Positions 44,304 through 54,601 of a DNA stretch of 64,000 bases are shown piece after piece. Made by a program: the position numbers and the translations under genes. Source of the stretch: Pedobacter nyackensis (lineage in GTDB: Bacteria > Bacteroidota > Bacteroidia > Sphingobacteriales > Sphingobacteriaceae); NCBI RefSeq assembly GCF_900176505.1, contig NZ_FWYB01000017.1, forward strand, positions 86,083-150,082, given 5' to 3'. Within the stretch, counting starts at the first letter, position 1. Each line of letters opens with the position of its first letter. Below the pieces are notes generated by a model. That model was given only the letters and a program-made list of their open reading frames with translations. It was not told where the DNA came from and made no database searches.

Positions 44304-45065
44304 ATGAAAAGATACTTTTTAATCCTGTTTTTATTCACTGCAATATCAGGATATGCTCAAAACACCATCAATAACTATAAGTACGTATTGGTACCCGAGC
44401 AATTCAGTTTTTTTAAACAAGTGAATCAGTATAGACTAAACGCCCTAACTAAGACCTTACTGGAGGAGAAGGGCTTTACAGTTTATTTTGATAATAGCGA
44501 TTTGCCGACTGAAATAGCCAACAATAAATGCAAGGCAATGAATGCCGATCTTATAGAAAAAAAAGGAATGTTTACCACTACAGTTACACTGATATTGAAA
44601 GACTGTCAGGGTAACGTGGTTTTTAAAGGTAAGGAAGGTAAAAGCAGGGAAAAGGAGTTTAACGCCTCCTATACTGAAGCGTTAAGGAATGCCTTTGTTT
44701 CCTTAAATGAACTTCCTTATACTTTTACCGGGGAAACCGTACCTACGGCACCAGTAGCGAAAGCAGCAGTTCCTGTAGTACCAGTTCCTACGCCAGTGCC
44801 TGCCAGTCCTGTTGCAGCACCCGCAACAGCACCGGTAAATCTACCTTCAGGAACATTATATGCCCAGGCAACAGCAAATGGCTTTCAGCTTATAGATACC
44901 ACACCAAAAAGAGTGCTAACCCTTTTTAAAACCTCGGTACAGGATTATTTTATTGCGGATAGTGGTCAATTCAAAGGAATTGTGTTGAAAAAAGATGGAG
45001 AATGGTTTTTTGAATATTATAATAACGATAAATTGATTTCAGAAAAATTACTGATCAAGTTTTAA
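44304..45065 (+). CDS. Secreted hypothetical protein with Pro/Val/Ala-rich linker
   Basis: The protein has 253 residues. A signal peptide (MKRYFLILFLFTAISGYAQ, 19) precedes a domain of about 125 residues (YKYVLVPEQFSFFKQVNQYRLNALTKTLLEEKGFTVYFD..., mixed alpha/beta), a linker of about 35 residues built of P, V, A and T (about 145-180), and a small C-terminal beta-domain (GTLYAQATANGFQLIDTTPK to the end). The first domain resembles other periplasmic proteins of this phylum, but I do not know a named family. A TATCTTTA element at 44275-44282 may be its promoter. The next gene is convergent and starts its 3' end 15 bp away. Confidence 0.7.
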   Translation: MKRYFLILFLFTAISGYAQNTINNYKYVLVPEQFSFFKQVNQYRLNALTKTLLEEKGFTVYFDNSDLPTEIANNKCKAMNADLIEKKGMFTTTVTLILKDCQGNVVFKGKEGKSREKEFNASYTEALRNAFVSLNELPYTFTGETVPTAPVAKAAVPVVPVPTPVPASPVAAPATAPVNLPSGTLYAQATANGFQLIDTTPKRVLTLFKTSVQDYFIADSGQFKGIVLKKDGEWFFEYYNNDKLISEKLLIKF

Positions 45066-45079
45066 GGCCCAAACGCATT

Positions 45080-48000
45080 TCACTCGGGGCTACTGTTTTG
45101 GGTCTGTGTCTGAATGAATTCACTGGGGCTCCTTCCGAATTGCTTTTTAAATTCAAGACTGAAGTACTTACGGTCGGCAAAACCAACACTGTAAGCTATT
45201 TCAGATATGTTTCCTGTTTTTTGCAATAGGAACTGGGCCGCTTTTTTTAAGCGAATAGATTTTATAAAATCATTGACAGGTAGATCAGTGAGCGCCCGGA
45301 TTTTTTTATAGAGCACTGACTGGCTCATTCCAATTTCAGCGGATAAAAATGGAACTCCAAAATCTGGATCAGTCATATTCTCTTCTATAATCTGAATAAT
45401 CTTTTCCAGGAAATCCTGCTCAGTATTGTTGATGGCGAGATCTTTGGGCTCAAGTTTAATTACCTGCGCATATTTCTTTTTTAAGGTCTCTCTAGCCTGA
45501 AGTAAATTATGGATATTAAGTAATAGAATTTTAAAATTGAATGGTTTCATGATATAGGCGTCCGCTCCATGTTCAAAACCACTAACCTGATGGATGTATG
45601 CCGATCTGGCGGTTAAAAGCACAACGGGAATATGGCTCGTTCTTATATCTGTTTTTATTCTTCTGCATAGTTCAAGCCCGTCCATTTTCGGCATCATCAC
45701 GTCGCTTAAGATTAAATCTGGAATGAGTTCTTTTGCCGTTTCCCATCCCTGTAAGCCATTTTCACATTCATGTACATTATAGGTGTCAATGAGCAGATTT
45801 TTGATTAAACCTCTGATTTCAGCATTATCCTCAATGATTAAAACAGTAAACCGTTTTTCCGCTTTCGGGGTCTCCGCAGGTTTGATGTTTTCCGCTATAT
45901 ATTGTGTGATTTGTTTCTGTTCATAGCTGGCTGCGTCGTCATAGTAAATGTAATCCGCTATAAAATCTTCTGTTTTAAAATGTGCTTTTCCCTTTTTCAG
46001 GCTAACAGTAAAACAGGTGAAACCACTTTTGCCTTTAGTTTCTAATTCACTCTCTACTTGAATATGGCCATGATGTAATTCGCAAATACTTTTTGAGAGG
46101 GATAAACCTAAGCCAGTCCCTATATTGGTACTTGGTTCAGCCTGATAAAAGTCCTGAAAAAGGTTTGCCTGCGCTTCTTTTGGAATTCCTTTTCCATTAT
46201 CACAGATTCTAATATGCACCTGACTTTTATCTTCAATAATCTGGAAATCTATTTTTCCATTGACAGGACAAAATTTAAAAGCATTGGAGAGAAGGTTGAA
46301 CATCACTTTCTCCATTTGAACCTTATCAAAATAGAGCTCGATTTCATCCTGGTCAGATTCAAATGTATAGGTGATGTTATTGGCTAATACCATATTTTCG
46401 AATGCCAGAAAAATTTCCCGGCAAAACTTTACGATATTCCCTGGGCTCACCTTTAATTCCATTTTGCCGCTTTCAGCCTTTCTAAAATCTAAAAGTTCTG
46501 TTACCAGGGTCATTAAACGATCCGCGTTATTCTTAATTGGTTGCAATTCACGGTTTAATTCCGGGTCGTTCTGTACTTTGTCTATTAATTTTTCAAGCGG
46601 ACTTATGATTAATGTTAATGGTGTACGGATTTCGTGGGAAATATTGGTAAAAAACTGAAGCTTGTTTTCATTTATCTCTTTTTCTTTAGTTACTACAGCT
46701 TTGATTAATAAATACCTTACTACGACAAACAAAATTGCTGCGATAAAACCTAAATAAATCAGATATGCCCACCAGGTTTGATAAAATGGAGGTAACACTT
46801 TAATATCTAGTTGGGTTGGATTTTTTGTCCACAATCCATCATTATTACTGCCTTTTACCAATAATGTATAACTACCCGGAGATAGGTTAGTATAATTTGC
46901 TGAAGGTATATTTACATAATTCCAGTCCTTTTCAAAGCCAACCAGTTTATAAGCATACAGATTTTTGTTGGATTTTATGAAATTGAGCACTGTAAAATCA
47001 ACAGAGAAAACATTTTGACTTGATTTGAAGGTAATTGATTTGGTCAGGCTGATGTTGCTATCCAGAAGTTCATCGTCTTGATTTATTTTAACGATTTTAT
47101 TAAACAGCTTTAAGTCGGTAAACAGCGCTTTGGGAATATTTTTATTTTCTTTTATATCATTCGGGGAGAAGCTAACCATACCGCTTAAGCTGCCAAAGAA
47201 GAATTCGCCTTTGCTGTCTTTCAGTAAGGATTTGTAATTAAATTCATTTCCTGGCAAGCCATCTTTGATATTGTAAATATGATAGGTTTGTTTTTGCTGG
47301 TTGTACGCGCAAAGACCATTATCGGTACTTATCCATAAGTTGTTCTGATCATCCTCTAAAATGCCTACGATATTATTGCTGGGTAAACCATTTGTTTCTT
47401 TAATCTGAAGATAGCTGTGTTTTTTAGTATCGAGCCTGAACAAGCCATTGCGAAAGGTCCCCAGCCAGATATAACCGTTTTTATCTTCCCTTATGCAGCT
47501 GATATCACCGTATGGTAACCTGGCAGCATCATCTGCCTTACGTCCTGTAAAAGATTCTGCTCCGTTTTTTAACTGATATAATCCCGAATTTGTAGCTACC
47601 CAAAGGTTATATTTCGAATCTTCAAAAATGAAAAAAACAGCATCAGATAATCCCCTGATTCTTTTTCGTGTAAATTTTCCAGTTGTCGTATTGAAGCTAT
47701 TTAGTCCATTATTTGTTCCAACCCAGAATCTACCTTTACTGTCTTCAAAAACCGAAGTAATTTCATCATTACTGATAGATAAGGTGTCATTTTTCTTACT
47801 TGTATATCGGGTAAATGTTTTTGTTGCCGGATCAAAAAGGTTAAGCCCCCCTAGATGGGTGCCTATCCAAATCCTGTTTTGTTTATCTTTTATGATGGAT
47901 TTGACAATATTGGAACTCAGGCTTTTTGGGTTATTAGGACTATATCTGTAATGGACGTAGGTGTTTTTTTTACGGTCGAAATAATTAAGACCTTCTCCTT

Positions 48001-49141
48001 CTGTGCCTATCCATAAATTATGGTCGGTATCTTCAGTTATCGAGCTCACCACACTACTGCTTAATCCATTGTTTGTTTTGGAGCTATTGTATATTTTAAA
48101 AGGGGTATAATCAGGGTAAACCATGTTAATACCACCATAATAAGTCCCAACCCAGATGATTCCTTGCTTATCCCGAAAAATATCATAAACAGAATTCTGA
48201 CTTAGGCTGGCATTATTTCCGGGCTCATTCTGTATGATTCTGAAAGTTTTAGTTACAGGATCATAGATGGTAATCCCATGCAGGGTTCCAATCCATAATT
48301 TGCCTTTTGAATCAATAGTAATCTTTCTGATGTTGTTGCTGCTGATTCCTGTTCCATTAGGGCTATTATAAGTATAGGTTGTAATGTTTCCGGTTTTAAG
48401 TTCAAGTTTACTTAAACCTGTTTGTTTGGTACCAATCCAGAGGTTGTTTTCGTTATCTTCCACAAAACATGTAATGTGGTTATCGATGGCCTTGTTAATT
48501 TGATCGCTAAAAGCCTTAAAGTATTTAACGCTTACATGACCATTTTTAATGCTCATGTTCTTTAAGCCCCTGGTTGTACTCACCCAGATTGTTCCGTGGC
48601 GATCTTCTAAAACAGCGTAGACTTGCTGTGGCTGTTTTTTATTGTAGAACAAGCGCTTAAAATGGTAATCGGTTTTTGAAGTTAAAAGATTTAAACCATT
48701 GGGCGTACCGACCCATAGGCGGTTTTTTCTATCCTGGTAAATGCAATGTATCTTCGAGTGGCTTAAGCTTCTTTCGTCATTTTCTTTATGAGTAATATGG
48801 TCAAAATTGTCCTTTGCTTCATTGTATTTATTTAATCCATATGGTGTACCAATCCATAATGCTCCATCATTGGCAGGCAAGATTGTCGAAATATATTCTG
48901 AGTGACTCAGGCTTTTCTCGTCATTGATCTCTTTCTTGTAAATTTTAAAATTTCTGGAATCATACTTATTCAGTCCAAAGCGGGTTCCGAACCACAGGAA
49001 GCCTTTCGAATCCTGTGCAATTGCCAGAACGGAACTTTGGGAAAGTCCATTTTCTACATTGAGGTGTTTGAATTTGATATTGTCCTGAGCCCGACCAATA
49101 CAAAAACAGAATAACAATAATAGTGTTTGAGGAAGTTTCAT
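45080..49141 (-). CDS. Hybrid two-component system protein (HTCS) of the second utilisation locus
   Basis: The protein has 1353 residues: a signal peptide (to about 18), about 14 repeated two-component-regulator propeller units (about 25-640; repeated LWIGT..GLN), a Y_Y_Y domain (about 690-770), a membrane helix (about 792-815), a HisKA domain with the phosphorylated His near 836 (ISHEIRTPL), a HATPase domain, a receiver with acceptor Asp near 1145 (LSDVMMPKMDG) and a C-terminal AraC-type HTH (KYFSLEFKKQFGRSP). HTCS proteins sense an oligosaccharide in the periplasm and activate the adjacent sus genes. It is divergent from susC with 308 bp between. Confidence 0.95.
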   Translation of the reverse strand: MKLPQTLLLLFCFCIGRAQDNIKFKHLNVENGLSQSSVLAIAQDSKGFLWFGTRFGLNKYDSRNFKIYKKEINDEKSLSHSEYISTILPANDGALWIGTPYGLNKYNEAKDNFDHITHKENDERSLSHSKIHCIYQDRKNRLWVGTPNGLNLLTSKTDYHFKRLFYNKKQPQQVYAVLEDRHGTIWVSTTRGLKNMSIKNGHVSVKYFKAFSDQINKAIDNHITCFVEDNENNLWIGTKQTGLSKLELKTGNITTYTYNSPNGTGISSNNIRKITIDSKGKLWIGTLHGITIYDPVTKTFRIIQNEPGNNASLSQNSVYDIFRDKQGIIWVGTYYGGINMVYPDYTPFKIYNSSKTNNGLSSSVVSSITEDTDHNLWIGTEGEGLNYFDRKKNTYVHYRYSPNNPKSLSSNIVKSIIKDKQNRIWIGTHLGGLNLFDPATKTFTRYTSKKNDTLSISNDEITSVFEDSKGRFWVGTNNGLNSFNTTTGKFTRKRIRGLSDAVFFIFEDSKYNLWVATNSGLYQLKNGAESFTGRKADDAARLPYGDISCIREDKNGYIWLGTFRNGLFRLDTKKHSYLQIKETNGLPSNNIVGILEDDQNNLWISTDNGLCAYNQQKQTYHIYNIKDGLPGNEFNYKSLLKDSKGEFFFGSLSGMVSFSPNDIKENKNIPKALFTDLKLFNKIVKINQDDELLDSNISLTKSITFKSSQNVFSVDFTVLNFIKSNKNLYAYKLVGFEKDWNYVNIPSANYTNLSPGSYTLLVKGSNNDGLWTKNPTQLDIKVLPPFYQTWWAYLIYLGFIAAILFVVVRYLLIKAVVTKEKEINENKLQFFTNISHEIRTPLTLIISPLEKLIDKVQNDPELNRELQPIKNNADRLMTLVTELLDFRKAESGKMELKVSPGNIVKFCREIFLAFENMVLANNITYTFESDQDEIELYFDKVQMEKVMFNLLSNAFKFCPVNGKIDFQIIEDKSQVHIRICDNGKGIPKEAQANLFQDFYQAEPSTNIGTGLGLSLSKSICELHHGHIQVESELETKGKSGFTCFTVSLKKGKAHFKTEDFIADYIYYDDAASYEQKQITQYIAENIKPAETPKAEKRFTVLIIEDNAEIRGLIKNLLIDTYNVHECENGLQGWETAKELIPDLILSDVMMPKMDGLELCRRIKTDIRTSHIPVVLLTARSAYIHQVSGFEHGADAYIMKPFNFKILLLNIHNLLQARETLKKKYAQVIKLEPKDLAINNTEQDFLEKIIQIIEENMTDPDFGVPFLSAEIGMSQSVLYKKIRALTDLPVNDFIKSIRLKKAAQFLLQKTGNISEIAYSVGFADRKYFSLEFKKQFGRSPSEFIQTQTQNSSPE

Positions 49142-49449
49142 CCTAAAAAGGAGAGGTGGTTAGTTAATCTCTGGTAAAATTACGATAATGTTTTCCAAAA
49201 GCGCGATTCCTGACTGGAATAGCCGAAAAACAGCTAGGATTTCACCCCCATTTAAAGAGAATTTTACCCCTTCCGGTAGCTGATTAAGCGACAATTTTGA
49301 GATAACCAAATATTACAGCAAAACCAAACGATCAAGCCGAGACCTTTTTTTATTGCAAAAATCATGTGCTCATGCCCATTACGGATAGGGGTTATGCTAT
49401 AAAAATTTGTGATTAAGAATTCAACCACTATTAATCAACTAAACTAAAA
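49142..49449. other. Intergenic control region between HTCS and susC
   Basis: 308 bp without a gene. The noteworthy structure is a direct repeat, annotated separately, plus a possible inverted copy of its core at 49386-49396 (ATAGGGGTTAT). I see no convincing TTTG/TAnnTTTG pair before susC. Confidence 0.6.
49239..49270 (+). promoter_or_regulatory. Direct repeat, candidate HTCS binding site
   Basis: ATTTCACCCC (49239-49248) and ATTTTACCCC (49261-49270) differ at one base and start exactly 22 bp apart, two helical turns, as expected for tandem AraC-type half-sites. Confidence 0.5.
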
Positions 49450-52400
49450 ATGGAGAAACTTTACAAAAATCTCAAACTTGGACAAGCAAAACCAAGTCAT
49501 GATTATCGCGTAATAAAATTATTCGCTTTAATCATGTTTATGAGCTTAACAGTATTCACTGCCTTTGCTCAATCAATTAAGACTGCCGGAACTGTAAAAG
49601 ATTCAAGTGGCGGACCACTGCCGGGTGTAAGTGTCAAGGTTAAAGGAACCAAAATTGCCGTTGTAACAGCTATGGATGGTAAATTTTCCTTAGCTGTTCC
49701 TTCTGCGCAGAGTATTCTCGTGTTTTCCTTTATTGGTTTTGATACCAAAGAAGTAACAGTAGGCACATCAACAAATCTTCAAATCTCACTTCAGGAACAG
49801 GATAATAACTTAAACGACGTTGTTGTTATAGGTTACGGTGTTCAAAAGAAAGTGAATGTAATCGGTTCAGTGGCAACGATTGATGCCAAGGCACTTGAAA
49901 ATCGCCCGGTAACAAATCTTTCCTCTTCTTTGGGGGGATTAAGTTCAGGTGTTTTTGTAAGACAGGGTTCGGGCAAGCCGGGTTCAGACGGAGCTACCAT
50001 CCGTATTCGTGGTACGGGAACATTAAATAACAATAATGCGCTTGTTGTGGTTGATGGTATAGTGGGAAGTATGGACGCTGTTAACCCGAATGATGTAGAA
50101 AGTGTTTCTATATTGAAGGATGCAGCTGCAGCATCTATCTATGGATCTCTTGCAGCAAATGGTGTAATTTTAATCACCACTAAGAAAGGAAATAAAGGAA
50201 AAATAACGGTTACTTACAGTGGCCTTGCTTCAATTGCAAAACCTGCTAATTTACCAACATTCGTTACCGACTACATCAGACACATGAATTTGGTTAACGA
50301 AGGTTATCGTAATTTAGGGCAAACGCCTGTTTATACTGATGCAACAATTGCACTCTGGGCAGCTGCAAATGCAAATCCTGATGGTTTAACAGCTCAGGGT
50401 ATACCTAATAGAGTCGCTTATCCTAATACAGACTGGGGTAAAACTATATTTGAAGATAATTTAGTTCAACAACACAATATCTCATTAAATGGAGGTACTG
50501 AAAACACGCAATATTTACTGTCCGGTCTTTTTTTAAAGAATCCAGGAACAATGGCAAATACGGGTTCAGATAAATACAATCTTCGTATTAACCTGCAATC
50601 AAAAGTTGCCAATTTTTTAACCGTGGGAACGCAAACTTTTGCTTCAAACCAAACATACGGTTTGGCAAGTACTGATAATGCTTTTAACTTTTTACGCCAG
50701 ACAACGCCTGGTGTTTATCCAATGTGGGATGGGAAATTTGGATTTCCTGCAGCGGCGGAAGAGTCAGCAACAGCAAATAATATTTCGGCTTATTTATATG
50801 GAACTGGTGGTGCAGACAATGAAAGCCGTTTTAATACAACTGTTTTTGCAAAATTTGATATTCTAAAAGGCTTAAATTTTGAAACTCGTTTTAATTATCA
50901 AGTCCGTCAGGAAGAGTTTAATAATCACTCCATAACCAACGAACGCTGGAATTTTGCTAGTAATACTTTAAAAACAGCAGCTACCACTCCTGATCAGTTG
51001 AGTACAACCTATGGTTTTAACAAAAACCGTTCTTATACAATTGATAACATTTTAAATTACAAAACTACTATTGCCAAAAATCATGATATAGGAGCTTTGG
51101 TAGGTTACAACCAGAATTATTATAACTATTACAATTTTGGCGCGACTAAAAAGGGTTTAATAGATGAAACCATCACCACATTAACTTCTGCAACAAGTTT
51201 AACCTCGGCATCAGGCGGTGAGTATGATTATGCGCTTCGTTCTTATTTCGGGCGTTTAAATTATGCTTATAAGAGCAGGTATCTGTTAGAAGGTGTATTC
51301 AGATATGATGGTTCATCAAAGTTCTCTTCAAATAATCGCTGGGGCTTCTTTCCTGCATTTTCTGCAGGTTGGAGAATTTCTGAAGAGACATTCATGATGG
51401 GCTTAAACGAATATGTTAGCAATCTAAAACTTAGAGCATCCTGGGGTAAAACGGGTAATAACGTAATGAATACCGATGCTTCCTTAGGTAATTATGATTA
51501 TCAGGCTGTGTATGGCCTTACTAATTATTCTTTCAATGGAACTCAATCCACTGGATTAATCTCAACAAAATTTGCTAACAATAATTTAGTCTGGGAATCG
51601 ACAACAACAACCAATATTGGTTTAGATGGGAATTTATTAAAAGGAGCGTTAAATTTTGAAATTGACTTGTATAAAAAGTATACTGAGGGAATTCTATTTA
51701 CGCCAACCATTCCTTTAACAACAGGTACGGCTACGGCAGCAACACAAAACATAGCTGAAGTGTCAAACAAAGGGGTAGAGCTTACTTTAGGGTATAATGG
51801 AAATGCAGGAAACTTTAAGTATGGTGTATCAGGAAATTTCGCTTATAACTTTAACCGGGTTAAAAAATATAAGGGTGCATTTCAGGCAGGCTACACAACT
51901 GATGCTTTAGGTAACAGGGTTTACACTTCAAACTTAGGAAGTGTTTCGAGCGGGTCGACTAACAGAATACTTGATGGCCATGAAATAAATGAATATTACC
52001 TTCAAACTGTGTACAAGGGTACAGGTAACTATTTTGTTGATGGAAAAGTGAATGCTAACGGAGGGCCAAAGGATGGCATGATCCGTACACCAGATGATAT
52101 GGGCTGGTTAAATGCAATGATCGCCGCAGGTTATACTTTCCAACCTACCGCTGGAGTAAGTAAAACTAAAACTTATTATGGTGATTTAATTTATGCAGAT
52201 AATAATGGCGATGGCTTATACGGAAATTCTTTCGATGCTCAGTTTCTAAATAAATCATCAACGCCAAGATATAATTATGGTTTAAACATGAACTTATCTT
52301 ACAAAAATATCGATATGTCTATGTTATGGTCAGGTAGTGCTGGCATGTGGTACTACTGGAATGCAACAGGTTATAATAACTCAACTGTATCATTAGGTAA

Positions 52401-52767
52401 TGCGGTGAGTACGCTAATTGCCAATGACCACTATTACTATAACGATGCGAATCCTGCAGATCCTGCAAATAACATTACCGCTCATTATCCGAGATTAAAA
52501 AATACGACAGATGCCCAAAATGCTGCTGTGGCAAGCAATTTCTACTTATACAATGCATCTTATCTTAAACTGAAAAATTTACAGATAGGTTATACACTCC
52601 CTGATAAAATCTCTAAAAAGGCTTTAATCAGCAGAGCGAGAATTTATTTCTCAGGAGAGAACCTATGGACAATAACTAATTACCCTGGTTTGGATCCTGA
52701 AATCGGTGCAAATGTTGGATATCCGACTATGCGCCAGTATTCTGTAGGCTTAAATGTTACTTTTTAA
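49450..52767 (+). CDS. SusC/RagA-type TonB-dependent transporter of the second locus
   Basis: The protein has 1105 residues. A long N-terminus with the signal part (IMFMSLTVFTAFAQ, to about 41) is followed by a carboxypeptidase-regulatory-like domain (IKTAGTVKDSSGGPLPGVSVKVKGT, about 44-125), the link DVVVIGYGVQKK, a plug domain with ALVVVDGI and VESVSILKDAAAASIYGSLAANGVIL, and the barrel ending GLDPEIGANVGYPTMRQYSVGLNVTF. Only the general SusC pattern is shared with the transporter at 2011; the two are distant paralogues. Start at 49450 is the first ATG after the control region. Confidence 0.96.
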   Translation: MEKLYKNLKLGQAKPSHDYRVIKLFALIMFMSLTVFTAFAQSIKTAGTVKDSSGGPLPGVSVKVKGTKIAVVTAMDGKFSLAVPSAQSILVFSFIGFDTKEVTVGTSTNLQISLQEQDNNLNDVVVIGYGVQKKVNVIGSVATIDAKALENRPVTNLSSSLGGLSSGVFVRQGSGKPGSDGATIRIRGTGTLNNNNALVVVDGIVGSMDAVNPNDVESVSILKDAAAASIYGSLAANGVILITTKKGNKGKITVTYSGLASIAKPANLPTFVTDYIRHMNLVNEGYRNLGQTPVYTDATIALWAAANANPDGLTAQGIPNRVAYPNTDWGKTIFEDNLVQQHNISLNGGTENTQYLLSGLFLKNPGTMANTGSDKYNLRINLQSKVANFLTVGTQTFASNQTYGLASTDNAFNFLRQTTPGVYPMWDGKFGFPAAAEESATANNISAYLYGTGGADNESRFNTTVFAKFDILKGLNFETRFNYQVRQEEFNNHSITNERWNFASNTLKTAATTPDQLSTTYGFNKNRSYTIDNILNYKTTIAKNHDIGALVGYNQNYYNYYNFGATKKGLIDETITTLTSATSLTSASGGEYDYALRSYFGRLNYAYKSRYLLEGVFRYDGSSKFSSNNRWGFFPAFSAGWRISEETFMMGLNEYVSNLKLRASWGKTGNNVMNTDASLGNYDYQAVYGLTNYSFNGTQSTGLISTKFANNNLVWESTTTTNIGLDGNLLKGALNFEIDLYKKYTEGILFTPTIPLTTGTATAATQNIAEVSNKGVELTLGYNGNAGNFKYGVSGNFAYNFNRVKKYKGAFQAGYTTDALGNRVYTSNLGSVSSGSTNRILDGHEINEYYLQTVYKGTGNYFVDGKVNANGGPKDGMIRTPDDMGWLNAMIAAGYTFQPTAGVSKTKTYYGDLIYADNNGDGLYGNSFDAQFLNKSSTPRYNYGLNMNLSYKNIDMSMLWSGSAGMWYYWNATGYNNSTVSLGNAVSTLIANDHYYYNDANPADPANNITAHYPRLKNTTDAQNAAVASNFYLYNASYLKLKNLQIGYTLPDKISKKALISRARIYFSGENLWTITNYPGLDPEIGANVGYPTMRQYSVGLNVTF

Positions 52768-52785
52768 CGATTTAGAAGGAAAGAA

Positions 52786-54546
52786 ATGAAAAAGATATTA
52801 ACTATAATATTTGCAATTGCTGTGCTGACAGGTTGTAAGAAAGATTTATTAGATACTACTCCATTTTCACAGGTTGCATCAGAAACGATGTGGACAACTG
52901 ATAACTTAACTGATCAGGGGATCACTGGTGTGTATGCGTTGTTAAGGTATGGAAATGCCTCAGGTGGTGCTTCGGGTTTAGAGCTTTATCAAATGGATTG
53001 TTTGGGGCTAACCGGTCAAACCTCAGGTGCAGAAGCCATCATGACGGGTACTGTTACAGCCGGTAACGGTTATTTTAGTTCGCACTGGCAAAACCTTTAC
53101 GAAGGTATTCAGAGAGCAAATGATGCGATTAAAAATATTGCTTTAAAATCGCCTTCTGCAGCTGAAAAAAAAGCCAGGTATATTGCCGAAGCAAAATTTT
53201 TAAGAGCCTATTTTTATCTAAGGCTTAATCAATTATATAAAGGTGTTCCAATTTATCTGGAGCCTTTTAGCGCTGCTGATGCAATCAAAGCGCGCTCGTC
53301 AGAAGCTGATGTTTGGGCGCAGGTAATAGCCGACCTTACCGATGTAATTGCTGAGCCAAATTTACCAGCCAGATATACAAGTGGTAATGCTCAATACGGT
53401 CATGTTACAAAAGGTGCTGCTTATGCTTTGCGCGGTAAAGCTTATTTATATACTCAGAAATGGGATTTGGCTGCTGCTGATTTTTCCAAAGTTAAAGATG
53501 CAGGTTATGGCTTGTTTGCAAACTATTCTAATTTGTTTAAAACGGCTAATGAACAATCAAATGAAATGATTTTCTCTATCCAAAATATTGGCGTTACAGG
53601 TTTTGGTTCAACAACACAATTTTATTGCGGTACACGTTCATCTTTTGGCTCTTGCTGGAACACTTATCATGTTTCACCTAATTTGGTCGATTTATATGAA
53701 AATGCGGATGGTTCTAAGTTTAATTGGGATGCTGTAATACCGGGGTATTCAAGTTTAACTGTGGCTGAAAGAGAAGTTTATTTTCTTAGAAATAATTTAA
53801 CAACGGCAGAAATTGCTGCTGCGACAACCAGAGGTGCAAAAATGAGTCTGTATTTACCAACAGGTAACGAAGCAAGAATCGTTCAGGCATATGCCAATCG
53901 CGATCCAAGATTAGCGGCCAACGTAATTACACCATACTCCACTTATGTAGGTGTGTTTAGTGGTGCAAACGCGGTAGTTACTTCAAGATGGCCTTACCGC
54001 TCAGAAGCCGCTACAAATGGAGATTTACGCACCGATACACAAAGTTTGTTCTATTATTTATATAGAAAATATGTTTATGAAGGAAACGCTGAAACACCAG
54101 GAAGAGATTTCGGGCCAACAGATTTTGTATTGATCAGATATGCAGATGTATTACTAATGTGGGCTGAGGCACTTAATGAGCAGGGATTAACCACAGAGGC
54201 AATTGCAAAAGTAAATGAAGTAAGAGCCCGTGCGGGTGTTGCCTTACTTCAAAATACAAATGCTACGCTACCAACATATGTATCAAGCCAAACCGATTTA
54301 ACAGAACGTATTCGCAATGAAAGAAGGGTTGAATTCCCGAATGAGGGGATTAACTTCTTTGATGAAATGAGATGGAAAAGTTGGAAAGATAAAGTTTTTT
54401 ATGCCGGTAATGGTGTAAAACAAGCCTGGGGTAAAGTGGTTTATGCTTACTCATTTAAGGGCGATTATCTGTACAACTGGGCAATTCCTGCTGTGGAGAT
54501 AGAAAGAAATCCCAACCTGAAACAGAACCTCGGTTGGATAAATTAA
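52786..54546 (+). CDS. SusD/RagB-type lipoprotein of the second locus
   Basis: The protein has 586 residues with a lipoprotein signal (IFAIAVLTGCKKDLLDTTP, Cys-17). It begins with helices FSQVASETMWTTDNLTDQGITGVYALL, has the TPR-like block RYIAEAKFLRAYFYLRLNQLYKGVPIYLE and ends with NERRVEFPNEGINFFDEMRWK and the common WAIPAVEIERNPNLKQNLGW. No insert comparable to that of the first SusD is present. It lies 18 bp after susC and works with it at the outer membrane. Confidence 0.95.
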   Translation: MKKILTIIFAIAVLTGCKKDLLDTTPFSQVASETMWTTDNLTDQGITGVYALLRYGNASGGASGLELYQMDCLGLTGQTSGAEAIMTGTVTAGNGYFSSHWQNLYEGIQRANDAIKNIALKSPSAAEKKARYIAEAKFLRAYFYLRLNQLYKGVPIYLEPFSAADAIKARSSEADVWAQVIADLTDVIAEPNLPARYTSGNAQYGHVTKGAAYALRGKAYLYTQKWDLAAADFSKVKDAGYGLFANYSNLFKTANEQSNEMIFSIQNIGVTGFGSTTQFYCGTRSSFGSCWNTYHVSPNLVDLYENADGSKFNWDAVIPGYSSLTVAEREVYFLRNNLTTAEIAAATTRGAKMSLYLPTGNEARIVQAYANRDPRLAANVITPYSTYVGVFSGANAVVTSRWPYRSEAATNGDLRTDTQSLFYYLYRKYVYEGNAETPGRDFGPTDFVLIRYADVLLMWAEALNEQGLTTEAIAKVNEVRARAGVALLQNTNATLPTYVSSQTDLTERIRNERRVEFPNEGINFFDEMRWKSWKDKVFYAGNGVKQAWGKVVYAYSFKGDYLYNWAIPAVEIERNPNLKQNLGWIN

Positions 54547-54567
54547 AAGGTTAATTGGTTGGTTAAA

Positions 54568-54590
54568 GGTCGCCACGGGTAGTGGCGGCC
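54568..54590 (+). terminator. Short GC-rich hairpin between susD and GH88
   Basis: GGTCGCCAC (54568-54576) pairs with GTGGCGGCC (54582-54590), one T-G wobble, loop GGGTA, with a weak tail. Located in the 55-bp gap, it could reduce read-through or protect the susCD mRNA. Confidence 0.5.
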
Positions 54591-54601
54591 TCTATTTACT
54601 T

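Noticed and set aside
46371..49114. Several plus-strand frames opposite the HTCS gene
   Set aside because: Shadows of the repeated propeller codons; no start signals or families.
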